A DNA stretch of 64,000 nucleotides from Chachezhania antarctica (GTDB taxonomy: Bacteria > Pseudomonadota > Alphaproteobacteria > Rhodobacterales > Rhodobacteraceae), in NCBI RefSeq assembly GCF_003646465.1, contig NZ_QZEX01000014.1:44990-108989 (forward strand). Direction: 5' to 3'. Under the pieces are notes generated by a model. The model was not told the DNA's origin, did not search any database, and saw nothing but the letters and a program-made list of their open reading frames with translations. How positions within the stretch are numbered: the stretch's first letter is position 1; each line of letters opens with the position of its first letter. Of this stretch, positions 16,803-25,023 are shown in pieces. Made by a program: the position numbers and the translations under genes.

Positions 16803-18338
16803 TCACGTGTCCAACTTGGCGATTTCGTCGGTCAGGCCCTGGGCACCGCTCTTCAGTTCCTCGGTAGCGTTGGCGATCGAGTCGGACGCGACGACTGCCT
16901 GTTCGGTGGCGTCGACAATGGCCATGATTGCCTCTGCCACATCGCGCGCTGCGGTTTGCTGCTCGTTCGCAGCGACGGAGATCTGATTGATGGAGTCGGT
17001 CGTGTCCGAAATGCCGGCCAGGATCTTGGTGAACGCGGCACCCGCCTCACGCGAGACTTCGCTGCCTTGCGTGACACGCTTGACCGTCTCGTTGATCAGC
17101 TTGCTGATCTCCTTCGTGGCCTGCGACGACCGCTCGGCCAGTTTTCGCACCTCGTCGGCGACAACCGAGAACCCGAGACCATGCTCGCCGGCCCTTGCCG
17201 CCTCAATTGCTGCGTTGAAGGCAAGCAGGTTGGTCTGTCCGGCGATTTCACTGATAACTTTGACGATTTCGCTGATCTCTTCCGAAGACGCGTTGATCAG
17301 GTCCATCGCTTCGATCGAACGGTCGATCGCCTTGGCGCCAAGATCGGCCTCTTCCTTCGTGCGCTTGGCGATTTCATCCGACATCCCACTGTTCTGGGCG
17401 ATGGAATCGATCGACGCGCTCAGTTCCTCGACGGACGCGTTGATCTCTTCGGTGGTGCAGCCCAGCGACTGCGCGCCGTCCGCCACGTTCTTCGCCTGCT
17501 CCGCGATGCTTGCGGATTTCGCTACGAAATCTTCGGCAATCTGGGAAACATTCTGCTCGACAGCCTTCTGGGCCGAGATGTCGGTGGCGAACTTGACGAC
17601 CTTGAAGGGCCTGCCCTTGGCGTCGAGGATGGGATTGTAGGAAGCGCTGATCCACACTTCCTTGCCGTTCTTGCCGAAACGCTTGTACTGCGCCGACGCG
17701 AACTCCCCGTTCGCCAGGTCGGTCCAGAACTGCTTGTACTCCTTGCCTTGCACGTAGGCCGGGTCACAGAAAATCCGGTGGTGCTGGCCGCGAATCTCAT
17801 CCAGAGTGTAACCGGTGACGGTCAGGAAATTATCGTTCGCCGTCAGGATCGTGCCATCGAGGTCGAATTCGATCACGGCCTGCGCGCGGCTGATCGCTTC
17901 GATCTTGCCATCCTGCTCGGCGGTACGGGTCTTCTCCTTCGTGATGTCGGTGGCGAACTTGACGACCTTGAAGGCCTTGCCCTCTTCGTCGAGGATCGGA
18001 TTGTAGGACGCGTTCAGCCAGATTTCCTTTCCGCCCTTTCCAAAGCGCTGGAACTCGCCGGTCACGAACTGGCCCATTGCGAGCTGCATCCAGAAATCCT
18101 GATAATCGGACGACTTGACCAGCTCCGGATCGCAGAACATCTTGTGATGCTTGCCTTTGATGTCGCCCAGGTCGTAGCCGACCGCGTTCAGAAAGTTTTC
18201 GTTCGCCGTCAGGATCGTCCCGTCCGGTTCGAATTCGATAACGGCCTGAACACGGTTGATCGCGTCGATCATACCTGTCGCGTCGATGTCGTCGACGGAA
18301 CCCTCGATCGACGATACTGCATTTGTTTTGGCACTCAT
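16803..18338 (-). CDS. soluble methyl-accepting protein with two PAS domains
   Basis: A 511-residue cytoplasmic chemoreceptor without transmembrane segments. Two PAS domains (about 22-140 and 145-262) are near duplicates; both contain [15 protein letters not shown], a HHxxFCDP segment and end in [10 protein letters not shown]. Aer/PAS proteins of this kind often bind haem or flavin, but no ligand can be assigned. The MCP signalling domain (about 290-511) carries the hairpin tip [18 protein letters not shown] followed by [15 protein letters not shown]. There is no C-terminal CheR-binding pentapeptide. The gene is first in the operon with cheR, cheD and triple-cheW, and is probably the dedicated receptor of that set. 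Confidence 0.93.
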   Translation of the reverse strand: MSAKTNAVSSIEGSVDDIDATGMIDAINRVQAVIEFEPDGTILTANENFLNAVGYDLGDIKGKHHKMFCDPELVKSSDYQDFWMQLAMGQFVTGEFQRFGKGGKEIWLNASYNPILDEEGKAFKVVKFATDITKEKTRTAEQDGKIEAISRAQAVIEFDLDGTILTANDNFLTVTGYTLDEIRGQHHRIFCDPAYVQGKEYKQFWTDLANGEFASAQYKRFGKNGKEVWISASYNPILDAKGRPFKVVKFATDISAQKAVEQNVSQIAEDFVAKSASIAEQAKNVADGAQSLGCTTEEINASVEELSASIDSIAQNSGMSDEIAKRTKEEADLGAKAIDRSIEAMDLINASSEEISEIVKVISEIAGQTNLLAFNAAIEAARAGEHGLGFSVVADEVRKLAERSSQATKEISKLINETVKRVTQGSEVSREAGAAFTKILAGISDTTDSINQISVAANEQQTAARDVAEAIMAIVDATEQAVVASDSIANATEELKSGAQGLTDEIAKLDT

Positions 18339-18569
18339 GGCCCCGCCCCACTTTGAAAGTCACTCGGCGGCAACCTATGCGCCGACTACTAAGGGCTGAT
18401 TACCGGATGACCGAACGCGCAAGGATAATGACTTCAATTTATGCAAGATCGAACAGACCGGACACCTGCCGCATATCGGGCACAGGTGGCCTGCCCCCTG
18501 AAAAGTGGTCTTCCCCGAAGCAGGCTTTCGAGCCAGACGGAGGATCAAGGAATGCCCGAGAAAGGACAG

Positions 18570-19451
18570 TTAGGTCCTTGCCTGCCGAGCTTTCAGGAAC
18601 GCGCCGATCACTTCCTGCACGCCCTGAGGCAACGGCCGACGGTAACGCCCGATAAAGAGTGAACGCATCGGCGCAGGCTGCAGCCTGCGGTAGCTGCCGA
18701 AGCCCGCCTCGGCCTCGTGCCGCGCGATGGACAGCGGCCAGACCGTCCCGTGGCCGGTCTTCGCGACAATGCGCCGTGTCGCGGCGATGGAGTCGATCTG
18801 CATCTGGCAGGCGATGGATACCCCGTAGTCCCGCGCAAAGGACTCCGTCAGTTGCAGAAAGCCGGTCGACAGTACCAGCGGCACCTCGGCCAGCGCCGCC
18901 AGCGGCAGAGGCGCCTGATCCTGCAGCAGCGGGTTGTCGCTGCGGCCGAAATAAACCATCGGCTCCCGCTCGATCAGCTGGAACTGCAGCGTGTCGGTGT
19001 GCTTCTCCTGGAGCGAGATGATCAGGTCGACGCTACCGTCAAGAAGCAGGTCCGGCAGGTAGCGGCTCAGCCCTTCGGTCATCTCGACATCAGACTCGGG
19101 CAGCGCCTCTGACAGCATCTCGAACAGTTGCACGCCATGATCCTCGGCGCAGGTCGGCGGCACGCCGATCCGGATACGTTCCCTGGGGCGGTCACGTTGC
19201 GCCGCCAGATCGGCGGCCAACTTGTCGAAATCGTCTATGAGCCCGCGGGCCCGGTCGTAGAGCATCTGTCCCTCGCGGGTCAGAACGGCGCCGCGCGCGC
19301 TGCGGCGCAGGAAGGACAGCCCGAACTCCTGCTCCAGCGCCTGAATCTGGCGCGAAATGGCCGGCTGCGCGACATGCATCACTTCGGCCGCGCGCGAAAA
19401 GGATCCGGTATCGGCCACGGTCAGGAAGTATCGAAGTGCGCGCATTTCCAT
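18570..19451 (-). CDS. LysR-type regulator, probably controlling the divergent tctCBA operon
   Basis: A 293-residue LysR protein. The winged helix (SFSRAAEVMHVAQPAISRQI) is at about 17-40 and an effector domain covers about 90-290. MEMRALRYF at 19451 is taken as the start because it matches the normal LysR N-terminus; a longer open frame upstream is non-homologous. The gene is divergent from a tripartite tricarboxylate transporter operon starting at 19729, with 277 bases between them that contain an interrupted palindrome suited to a LysR dimer. LysR neighbours usually sense the substrate or intermediate of the divergent pathway. Confidence 0.9.
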   Translation of the reverse strand: MEMRALRYFLTVADTGSFSRAAEVMHVAQPAISRQIQALEQEFGLSFLRRSARGAVLTREGQMLYDRARGLIDDFDKLAADLAAQRDRPRERIRIGVPPTCAEDHGVQLFEMLSEALPESDVEMTEGLSRYLPDLLLDGSVDLIISLQEKHTDTLQFQLIEREPMVYFGRSDNPLLQDQAPLPLAALAEVPLVLSTGFLQLTESFARDYGVSIACQMQIDSIAATRRIVAKTGHGTVWPLSIARHEAEAGFGSYRRLQPAPMRSLFIGRYRRPLPQGVQEVIGAFLKARQART

Positions 19452-19643
19452 CGGGAGAACTCTTTCCGCCCAGGGTTTGGGCATGGCTGGAGGCTGCGCG
19501 GCGCCCTCGTCGACTGCCCCGCGAGTGATGTGCGTGCCCCACGGGCCGGCGATCCGCCCGTCCGTTCGCCTTATATGCAAGGCAAACTGCGTCGTTCCAG
19601 CCCGCCGCACCGGCCCCTGTGAAGCCGGGCGCGATACGCGCGG

Positions 19644-19659
19644 GGCATAAAGACATGCC
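19644..19659. promoter_or_regulatory. candidate LysR operator in the divergent lysR-tctC region
   Basis: GGCAT and ATGCC form an inverted repeat with a six-base spacer (GGCATAAAGACATGCC), 70 bases before tctC and about 190 bases before the lysR start. Spacing and symmetry suit a LysR recognition site, but the assignment is by position only. Confidence 0.4.
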
Positions 19660-19728
19660 GAAACGATATTGGTCAATTGCGCGGCTCGCCGCCAGCGATC
19701 GAGGAACAACAACTCACAGGGACCTAGA

Positions 19729-20697
19729 ATGAACAAGCTTATCTCTTCCGGCCTCGCGCTGTCCTTGGCAGTGGCGGCAGCCCCTGCCCTGGCGCAGAAT
19801 TTCCCATCGCAGCCGATCCAGATGAACGTCTGTTCACCGGCCGGCGGTGGCAACGATCAGAACGCTCAGGCCATCGCCCCCTTCGTGGAAAAGTACCTCG
19901 GCCAGCCGGCCATCGTGCAGTACAAACCTGGTGCCGGCGGCACACTGGCTGCGACCGAAGTGTCCGAGGCCGATCCCGACGGCTATACCCTGCTGGTCTG
20001 CGACCCGGGCGGTACCGTCTTCGGGCCCATCGCCCAAAACCTCGATTTCGGGGCCGACAGTCTGGTGCCGATCGCGCAGCTGACCTTCGTGCCCTGGGTG
20101 CTGACCGCCGCCGGCGAGGCGCCCTGGGACAGTGCCCAAGCCTTTGTCGACGACGCGCTGGCCCGCCCGGGCGAGATCGACGCGGCCATTGCCGACGTGG
20201 CCTCGGCCGACCATTACATGTGGCTGCTCTTTGCCCAGGACACCGGCATCGGCCCCAGCGGCCTGCGCTGGGTGCCTTATGGCGGCGGCGGGCCGAAAGT
20301 GCGCGCCATGCTGGCGGGCGAAAGCATGATCGACATGCTGTTGCCGTCTCTGGTCAAGGGCCCGATGGTCGAGGGCACGATGAAACCGCTAGCCGTCGCC
20401 GCCGGGGCACGTTCCGCTGCTATCCCCGATGTGCCGACCATGAAGGAACTGGGTATCGACGTCGTCGACGGCCTGGCGATCCACGTGTTCGCCCCCGCCG
20501 GCACGCCGGACGACATCATGGCCAAGCTGCGCGCCGGCTTCGCCGAGATCGCGACCGATCCCGATTATGTCGATGTCTATACCAAGATGGGCCAGGACAT
20601 TTCCGGCTTCATGGACGGGAACGCCTACCAGCCGGTCTGGGAGCAGACCTGGGCAGTCGCGCCGGATCTGCTGCGCGAAGCGGCCGGCGCCAAGTGA
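19729..20697 (+). CDS. tctC: TctC-type periplasmic solute-binding protein (first system)
   Basis: A 322-residue periplasmic receptor of a tripartite tricarboxylate transporter. The signal peptide MNKLISSGLALSLAVAAAPALA ends with an AxA site. PSQPIQMNVCSPAGGGNDQNA and the YKPGAGGTLAA loop form the carboxylate-binding lip of the TctC/BugD family. The DPDGYTLLV motif is present. The first lip reads CSPAGGGND, where VPFPAGGGTD is common, so the ligand may differ from citrate. The ATG at 19729 is supported by the signal peptide. The stop overlaps the tctB start (TGATG-type coupling). Confidence 0.9.
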   Translation: MNKLISSGLALSLAVAAAPALAQNFPSQPIQMNVCSPAGGGNDQNAQAIAPFVEKYLGQPAIVQYKPGAGGTLAATEVSEADPDGYTLLVCDPGGTVFGPIAQNLDFGADSLVPIAQLTFVPWVLTAAGEAPWDSAQAFVDDALARPGEIDAAIADVASADHYMWLLFAQDTGIGPSGLRWVPYGGGGPKVRAMLAGESMIDMLLPSLVKGPMVEGTMKPLAVAAGARSAAIPDVPTMKELGIDVVDGLAIHVFAPAGTPDDIMAKLRAGFAEIATDPDYVDVYTKMGQDISGFMDGNAYQPVWEQTWAVAPDLLREAAGAK

Positions 20698-21215
20698 TGA
20701 CACTTGGCGGACGCTCCCTTTCGCGTCTGCGCCTTGCGATGGCGGCCATTTCGGCCGCCATCTGCGCCGGCGCCGGCTGGCTTGCCCTGAACATCGACAG
20801 CTTCGTCAAGGGCTGGGCCTTTGCGATGCCCGGCACCACCGACAGTTCGCTGGCGCCGGCGACCTTTCCCCGGCTGATCCTGTGGCTGGTTGCCCTGCTG
20901 GCCGCCGCCAACCTCGTCTCCGCCATGCTGCACCCGGACGAAGACGAACCCGCGCAAACCGTCACTCCCGGTCAGACCGGCCCCATTACCCTGTCGCGCG
21001 TGATCATCCTGGCGCTTTCCACGCTCGCCTACCTGGTTTTGCTGTCCCGGGCCGGATTCATACTGACCTCGATTGCCGCAATCGGCCTTGGGGCGCTGGC
21101 GACCGGTTATCGCCGCTGGGTCCCCCTTCTGGCGGTGGCGCTGCTGCTGCCGCCCGCCACCTGGTATGCCTTCCGCTACGGCATGAAGGTGATTCTTCCG
21201 CAGAGCGACTTCTGA
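20697..21215 (+). CDS. tctB: TctB-type small membrane subunit (first system)
   Basis: A 172-residue, four-helix membrane protein of the tripartite tricarboxylate transporter. Hydrophobic segments lie at about 13-30, 50-70, 95-115 and 120-150, and the PATFPRLILW motif follows the first helix as in TctB. It overlaps the binding-protein gene and is followed by tctA after four bases. The role is structural within the inner membrane complex. Confidence 0.87.
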   Translation: MTLGGRSLSRLRLAMAAISAAICAGAGWLALNIDSFVKGWAFAMPGTTDSSLAPATFPRLILWLVALLAAANLVSAMLHPDEDEPAQTVTPGQTGPITLSRVIILALSTLAYLVLLSRAGFILTSIAAIGLGALATGYRRWVPLLAVALLLPPATWYAFRYGMKVILPQSDF

Positions 21216-21219
21216 CCCG

Positions 21220-22731
21220 ATGACCGATGCAATCCTGACAGCCCTCGGCAACGTGACCGCGCCAACGGTCCTTCTGGCCTTGATGCTGGGGGTGGTGGTG
21301 GGCGTGATCATCGGCGCCCTTCCCGGCCTTTCGGCCACCATGGGCATGGCGATCTTCGCCCCTGCCACCTTCTTCCTGCCCCCGGTCGAAGGCATCTCTT
21401 TCCTGCTGGCGCTCTACAAGGGCGGCACCTTCGGCGGATCGTTGTCCGCGATCCTGATCGGCACACCCGGCACGGCCTCGAACGCCGCCACGGTCGCGGA
21501 CGGCTATGCCATGACGCGTGCCGGAAAGGCCGGCCGCGCCCTTGGCCTGGCGGTCTGGGGATCGGTCGTGGGCGACGGGATCGGCATCCTGGCCCTTGTG
21601 CTCTGCGCGCCGCTGGTCGCCGAATTCGCCCTGCAGGTCGGCAATGCCGAGAAATTCGCGATCACCGTCATGTCGCTGACCCTGGTCGCCTATGTCTCCG
21701 GCAACTCGCTGCTGAAAGGGCTGTTTGCCGCCGCCATCGGTCTGGCCCTCTCGCTGGTGGGCACGGACCCCATCGGCGGCTCGCCGCGGCTGACCTTTGG
21801 CGTGCGCGAGCTGTCTGCCGGTATCGGGGTGATCCCGCTGGCCATCGGTCTTTTCGGCCTGGCCGAGGTGCTGGACCAGTTGGCTCGCTGGCGCCCCGGT
21901 CCGCTGGAAGCGCCCCGGGTCGAAGTGCCCCTGCTGCGCGACATCTTCCGTCGTCTGTGGCAGGTGAAATGGACGATCGGGCGCTCCTCGCTCATCGGGG
22001 CCTTTATCGGGGCGCTGCCCGGCATCGGTTCGGAAACGTCGAACTGGGTGGCCTATGCCCTGGCCCGGCGCGCGTCGAAAACCCCCGAGGCCTTCGGCAA
22101 GGGCGCCGACGAAGGCGTGGTCGCGCCCGAAGTCGCCTGCAACGCCACGTGCGGCGCTGCGCTGATCCCGACGCTGATCTTCGGCATCCCCGGCGATGTG
22201 GTGACCTCGATCCTGATGGGGGCGCTGATCGCGCAGGGTCTGCAGCCGGGGCCGACGCTGATCACCGACAACACGGGGCTGTTCTACACACTCTATGCCG
22301 GGCTGTTCGTGTCGATGGTCATGTTGGCCTTTGTCGGGCTCGCGGCCATGCGCTTCGCCAGCCGCATCATCCTGATCCCGCGCCCGTTGCTCTTTACCGC
22401 TGTCGCCGTGCTGTGCGTGACGGGCACCTATGCGATCAACGCCCGACTCTTCGACGTGGGAGTCATGGTGGCCGCCGGCTTCATCGGTTGGGGCATGCGC
22501 GCCCTGCAAATCCCCGTGGCGTCCCTGGTCCTGGCCTTCGTGCTGGGCGGCATCCTCGAAGACAGCTTCCGCCGGATGCTGATCCAGAGCCGTGGCGAAC
22601 TGTCCCCACTTTGGGAACGGCCCATCGCCCTTGCCGTCTGCCTCGTGACGCTCGCCGTCATCGCTCTTGCGCTCAAGGGCACAATAACAGCCCGGTTTCG
22701 CAACCGGGCCGCTGAAACACCAACGCAATGA
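21220..22731 (+). CDS. tctA: TctA-type large membrane subunit (first system)
   Basis: A 503-residue, roughly twelve-helix permease that carries out Na+ or H+ driven uptake of the carboxylate delivered by TctC. Hallmarks are GVIIGALPGLSATMGMA near residue 30, the KGGTFGGSLSAILIGTPGT loop and the duplicated IGALPGIGSETSNWVAY motif in the second half. Length and motif spacing are normal. Its stop overlaps the start of the triple-RidA gene, so the latter belongs to the same operon. Confidence 0.93.
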   Translation: MTDAILTALGNVTAPTVLLALMLGVVVGVIIGALPGLSATMGMAIFAPATFFLPPVEGISFLLALYKGGTFGGSLSAILIGTPGTASNAATVADGYAMTRAGKAGRALGLAVWGSVVGDGIGILALVLCAPLVAEFALQVGNAEKFAITVMSLTLVAYVSGNSLLKGLFAAAIGLALSLVGTDPIGGSPRLTFGVRELSAGIGVIPLAIGLFGLAEVLDQLARWRPGPLEAPRVEVPLLRDIFRRLWQVKWTIGRSSLIGAFIGALPGIGSETSNWVAYALARRASKTPEAFGKGADEGVVAPEVACNATCGAALIPTLIFGIPGDVVTSILMGALIAQGLQPGPTLITDNTGLFYTLYAGLFVSMVMLAFVGLAAMRFASRIILIPRPLLFTAVAVLCVTGTYAINARLFDVGVMVAAGFIGWGMRALQIPVASLVLAFVLGGILEDSFRRMLIQSRGELSPLWERPIALAVCLVTLAVIALALKGTITARFRNRAAETPTQ

Positions 22732-24128
22732 AGAAGAAGACAATGAAACGTGAAATCCTTGCCGATGGCGTCACCGCCGCCTTTCCCGACTACCCGCTCG
22801 CCGTCGAGGCCCACGGCCTGGTCTTCGTGTCAGGCATGCGCGGTGGGCGTCCTGGCGTGCAGCCCAATTCGATCGCCGAGCTGCCCAAGACCGCGCAGCA
22901 CCTCGCGTCGGACTACGGTCTGCTGAACGCGGTCGAAGGCCCTGTCATCGCCGATGCATGGACCGCCTTCGAGAACTTGACCAAGGTGCTGGCTGCCGCC
23001 GGTTCGGATCAAAGCCAAATCCTGCGCCTGCACATCTGGCAGTCGGACAAGCGCTGGTTCCCGCGGCTGGAGCAGGTCCGCATCGTCTGGCAGCCGGTGC
23101 CCTGCCCTTCTTCGGGTCTGGGTGTGGGGACTGTTTGCGGCCAGTTCGGCCAGCATTATGGCCTCAGCGCCATTGCCTCGGTTCCCGGTCTTTCGCAGGA
23201 CTATCCCCAGCGCGACGTGGTCAAGACCTTCGACAATGCCGACCTTCCCTCGGCCAGCTTTTACAGCCAGGCCGTCGCCTGCGGGCCGCTGGTCTTCCTG
23301 GCCGGTCATATCCCGATCAAGACCACCGCGCCGGGCAAGCCGGTTGTCGCAAGCTACGACGACGTGCCCGAAGAGGGCCGCGCCCTTGCCACCGGCAGAT
23401 CGCACCCCGACAGCCGCCACGGACCGATCGCCGCGCAGACCTGGTTCACCTATGACGAAATCCGCAAGAACCTGGCCGCCCAGGGGCTTGGGATGGAGCA
23501 TATCGTCCAGTTGACGATCTTCCTGGCCGACCTGCGCGATTTCCCCGACTTCCTGCGCGTGCATGCGCAATTCTTTCCCAAAGGCGGCCCGGCGATCACC
23601 GTCAGTGGGTTTGACGAGGTCGGGCACAAGGGCACCCTGCTGGAGATCGAGCCCGTCGCGGTGAACCCCGCCGCCGGGCTGGCCGTGACGCCCCATGGCT
23701 GGCAGATCCCCACGCCCCTGCCCGGGGCCGCTGCCGTGACGGTGGACAAGTTCTGCTTCCTGTCAGGCATGATCGGCATGACTCGGGATGGCGTGCTGGC
23801 CGCGTCTTCCACCTGTGTCGAGGAGCGCGAAGGCCGCGCCTTGGTGGCCGAGCTGGAACGCTTCGAGCGTGTGCCGGGTCTGGCCGCGCAGTGCTGGGCC
23901 AGCTTCGACCGGCTGGCGGAAACGTTGAAAGCGGCGTCGCTGGACCTGGACTCGCTGACCAAGATGACAGTCTTCATGGCCGATCCGCAGGATTTCCTGA
24001 TCTTCGAGGCCGTGCGCCGGGCGCGCCTGTCCGACAGCCTGCCTGCGATGGAAGGCATCTGCGTCTTCGGTCCCGGCCCGGTCGAGGGCGCCCATGTCCA
24101 GATCGAAGCCATTGCAGCGCAAGCCTGA
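22728..24128 (+). CDS. protein with three tandem RidA/YjgF-like domains
   Basis: A 466-residue protein built from three RidA-like units at about 8-140, 150-315 and 325-465. Each starts at a FVSG / FLAG / FLSG-type strand followed by a helix with QTWFTYDEIRKNL- or AWTAFENLTKVL-type sequence. The third ends MEGICVFGPGPVEGAHVQIE. Single RidA proteins (about 130 residues) form trimers and hydrolyse reactive imines and enamines, so a single chain with three domains would mimic the trimer. It overlaps tctA by four bases and is followed by tauE. ATG 22743 is an alternative start. A role in processing a nitrogenous carboxylate imported by TctCBA is inference. Confidence 0.8.
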   Translation: MKKKTMKREILADGVTAAFPDYPLAVEAHGLVFVSGMRGGRPGVQPNSIAELPKTAQHLASDYGLLNAVEGPVIADAWTAFENLTKVLAAAGSDQSQILRLHIWQSDKRWFPRLEQVRIVWQPVPCPSSGLGVGTVCGQFGQHYGLSAIASVPGLSQDYPQRDVVKTFDNADLPSASFYSQAVACGPLVFLAGHIPIKTTAPGKPVVASYDDVPEEGRALATGRSHPDSRHGPIAAQTWFTYDEIRKNLAAQGLGMEHIVQLTIFLADLRDFPDFLRVHAQFFPKGGPAITVSGFDEVGHKGTLLEIEPVAVNPAAGLAVTPHGWQIPTPLPGAAAVTVDKFCFLSGMIGMTRDGVLAASSTCVEEREGRALVAELERFERVPGLAAQCWASFDRLAETLKAASLDLDSLTKMTVFMADPQDFLIFEAVRRARLSDSLPAMEGICVFGPGPVEGAHVQIEAIAAQA

Positions 24129-24853
24129 TGCAGCCGCTTGAACTGGCTGTGGTCGCGGGTGTGTTAGGTGCGGGCGCCGTATTGCAAAGCTTTACCGGGT
24201 TCGGTTTTGCCCTGATCGTTGCCCCCATCGCCGCGCTGATTGCCCCGGACATGGTGCCGGGGCCGCTTCTAGCGCTGACCCTGCTGCTGACCCTCAGCTA
24301 CACTTGGCAGGCGCGCGAAATGATCGACTGGCGCGATTTCGGGTACATCATGCTGGGTCGGCTGCCGCTAACGCTGGTGGCGGGCTATGCCATAAGCCGC
24401 GTGGACCCGGTGGTGATGAGCCTGGTGTTCGGCCTGTTCCTGCTGGGCGCCGTCGCTGTGACCTGGAGCCGGGTCAGCCTATCTCCCAGTCCTGCCATCC
24501 TTACCATCGCGGGCGGGTTGTCGGGCTTTTTCGGCACGCTGACCGCCGTCGGCGCCCCGCCGCTGGCCATCGCCTACCAGAACAGGGGTGGGCCCCAGAT
24601 CCGCGCGACGTTGGGCGCCAACATCATCCTGGGCACGATCCTGTCGCTTTGCGCCCTCGGAGCCGTTGGGCGAATTGACTGGGCCCCGCTGGCCTGGAAG
24701 ACAGCGGCGGCCCTGCCCTTTGTGCTCTGCGGGTCATGGATAGGGCGCAGGCTGGCCGACCGAGTGGACGGCGAACTTTTCCGCCGTATTGTCCTGCTGG
24801 TTTGCGCCATTTCCTCTGCAGCGGTCGTGATCGCAGCACTGTGGAAGCTCTGA
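24128..24853 (+). CDS. TauE/SafE-family membrane exporter
   Basis: A 241-residue membrane protein with about seven hydrophobic segments. The FTGFGFALIVAPIAAL motif near the N-terminus and the GGLSGFFGTLTAVGAPPLAI motif in the second half are diagnostic of the TauE/SafE (4-toluene sulfonate/sulfite exporter) family. The start overlaps the stop of the triple-RidA gene by one base, so it is the last gene of the tctCBA operon. It may export a sulfonate or an organic anion left from catabolism. Confidence 0.88.
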   Translation: MQPLELAVVAGVLGAGAVLQSFTGFGFALIVAPIAALIAPDMVPGPLLALTLLLTLSYTWQAREMIDWRDFGYIMLGRLPLTLVAGYAISRVDPVVMSLVFGLFLLGAVAVTWSRVSLSPSPAILTIAGGLSGFFGTLTAVGAPPLAIAYQNRGGPQIRATLGANIILGTILSLCALGAVGRIDWAPLAWKTAAALPFVLCGSWIGRRLADRVDGELFRRIVLLVCAISSAAVVIAALWKL

Positions 24854-24951
24854 CGTGCAATTGGCCGAATGCGGAACAGACCTGCGGGTTTTTTCGCAAA
24901 GTTGCCCCGTCGTCATGGACAGGCTTCTGCTGTCGGCGATCACGCCGCAAG

Positions 24952-24970
24952 GTTTGCGTAGATCGCAAAC
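24952..24970. terminator. hairpin between convergent tauE and GMC oxidoreductase genes
   Basis: GTTTGCG and CGCAAAC form a perfect seven-base stem with a five-base loop. It lies in the 170-base gap between the two convergent operons. No T-run is next to it, so it is only a candidate terminator. Confidence 0.35.
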
Positions 24971-25023
24971 GGGCAACCACGCTCAGTCAGAACGTCAATC
25001 TGATCTTTATTGGAACAATCCAT

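Noticed and set aside
24952..24970. Strong intrinsic terminator between tauE and the GMC gene
   Set aside because: The hairpin is real but has no T-run on either side, so it is listed only as a low-confidence candidate.
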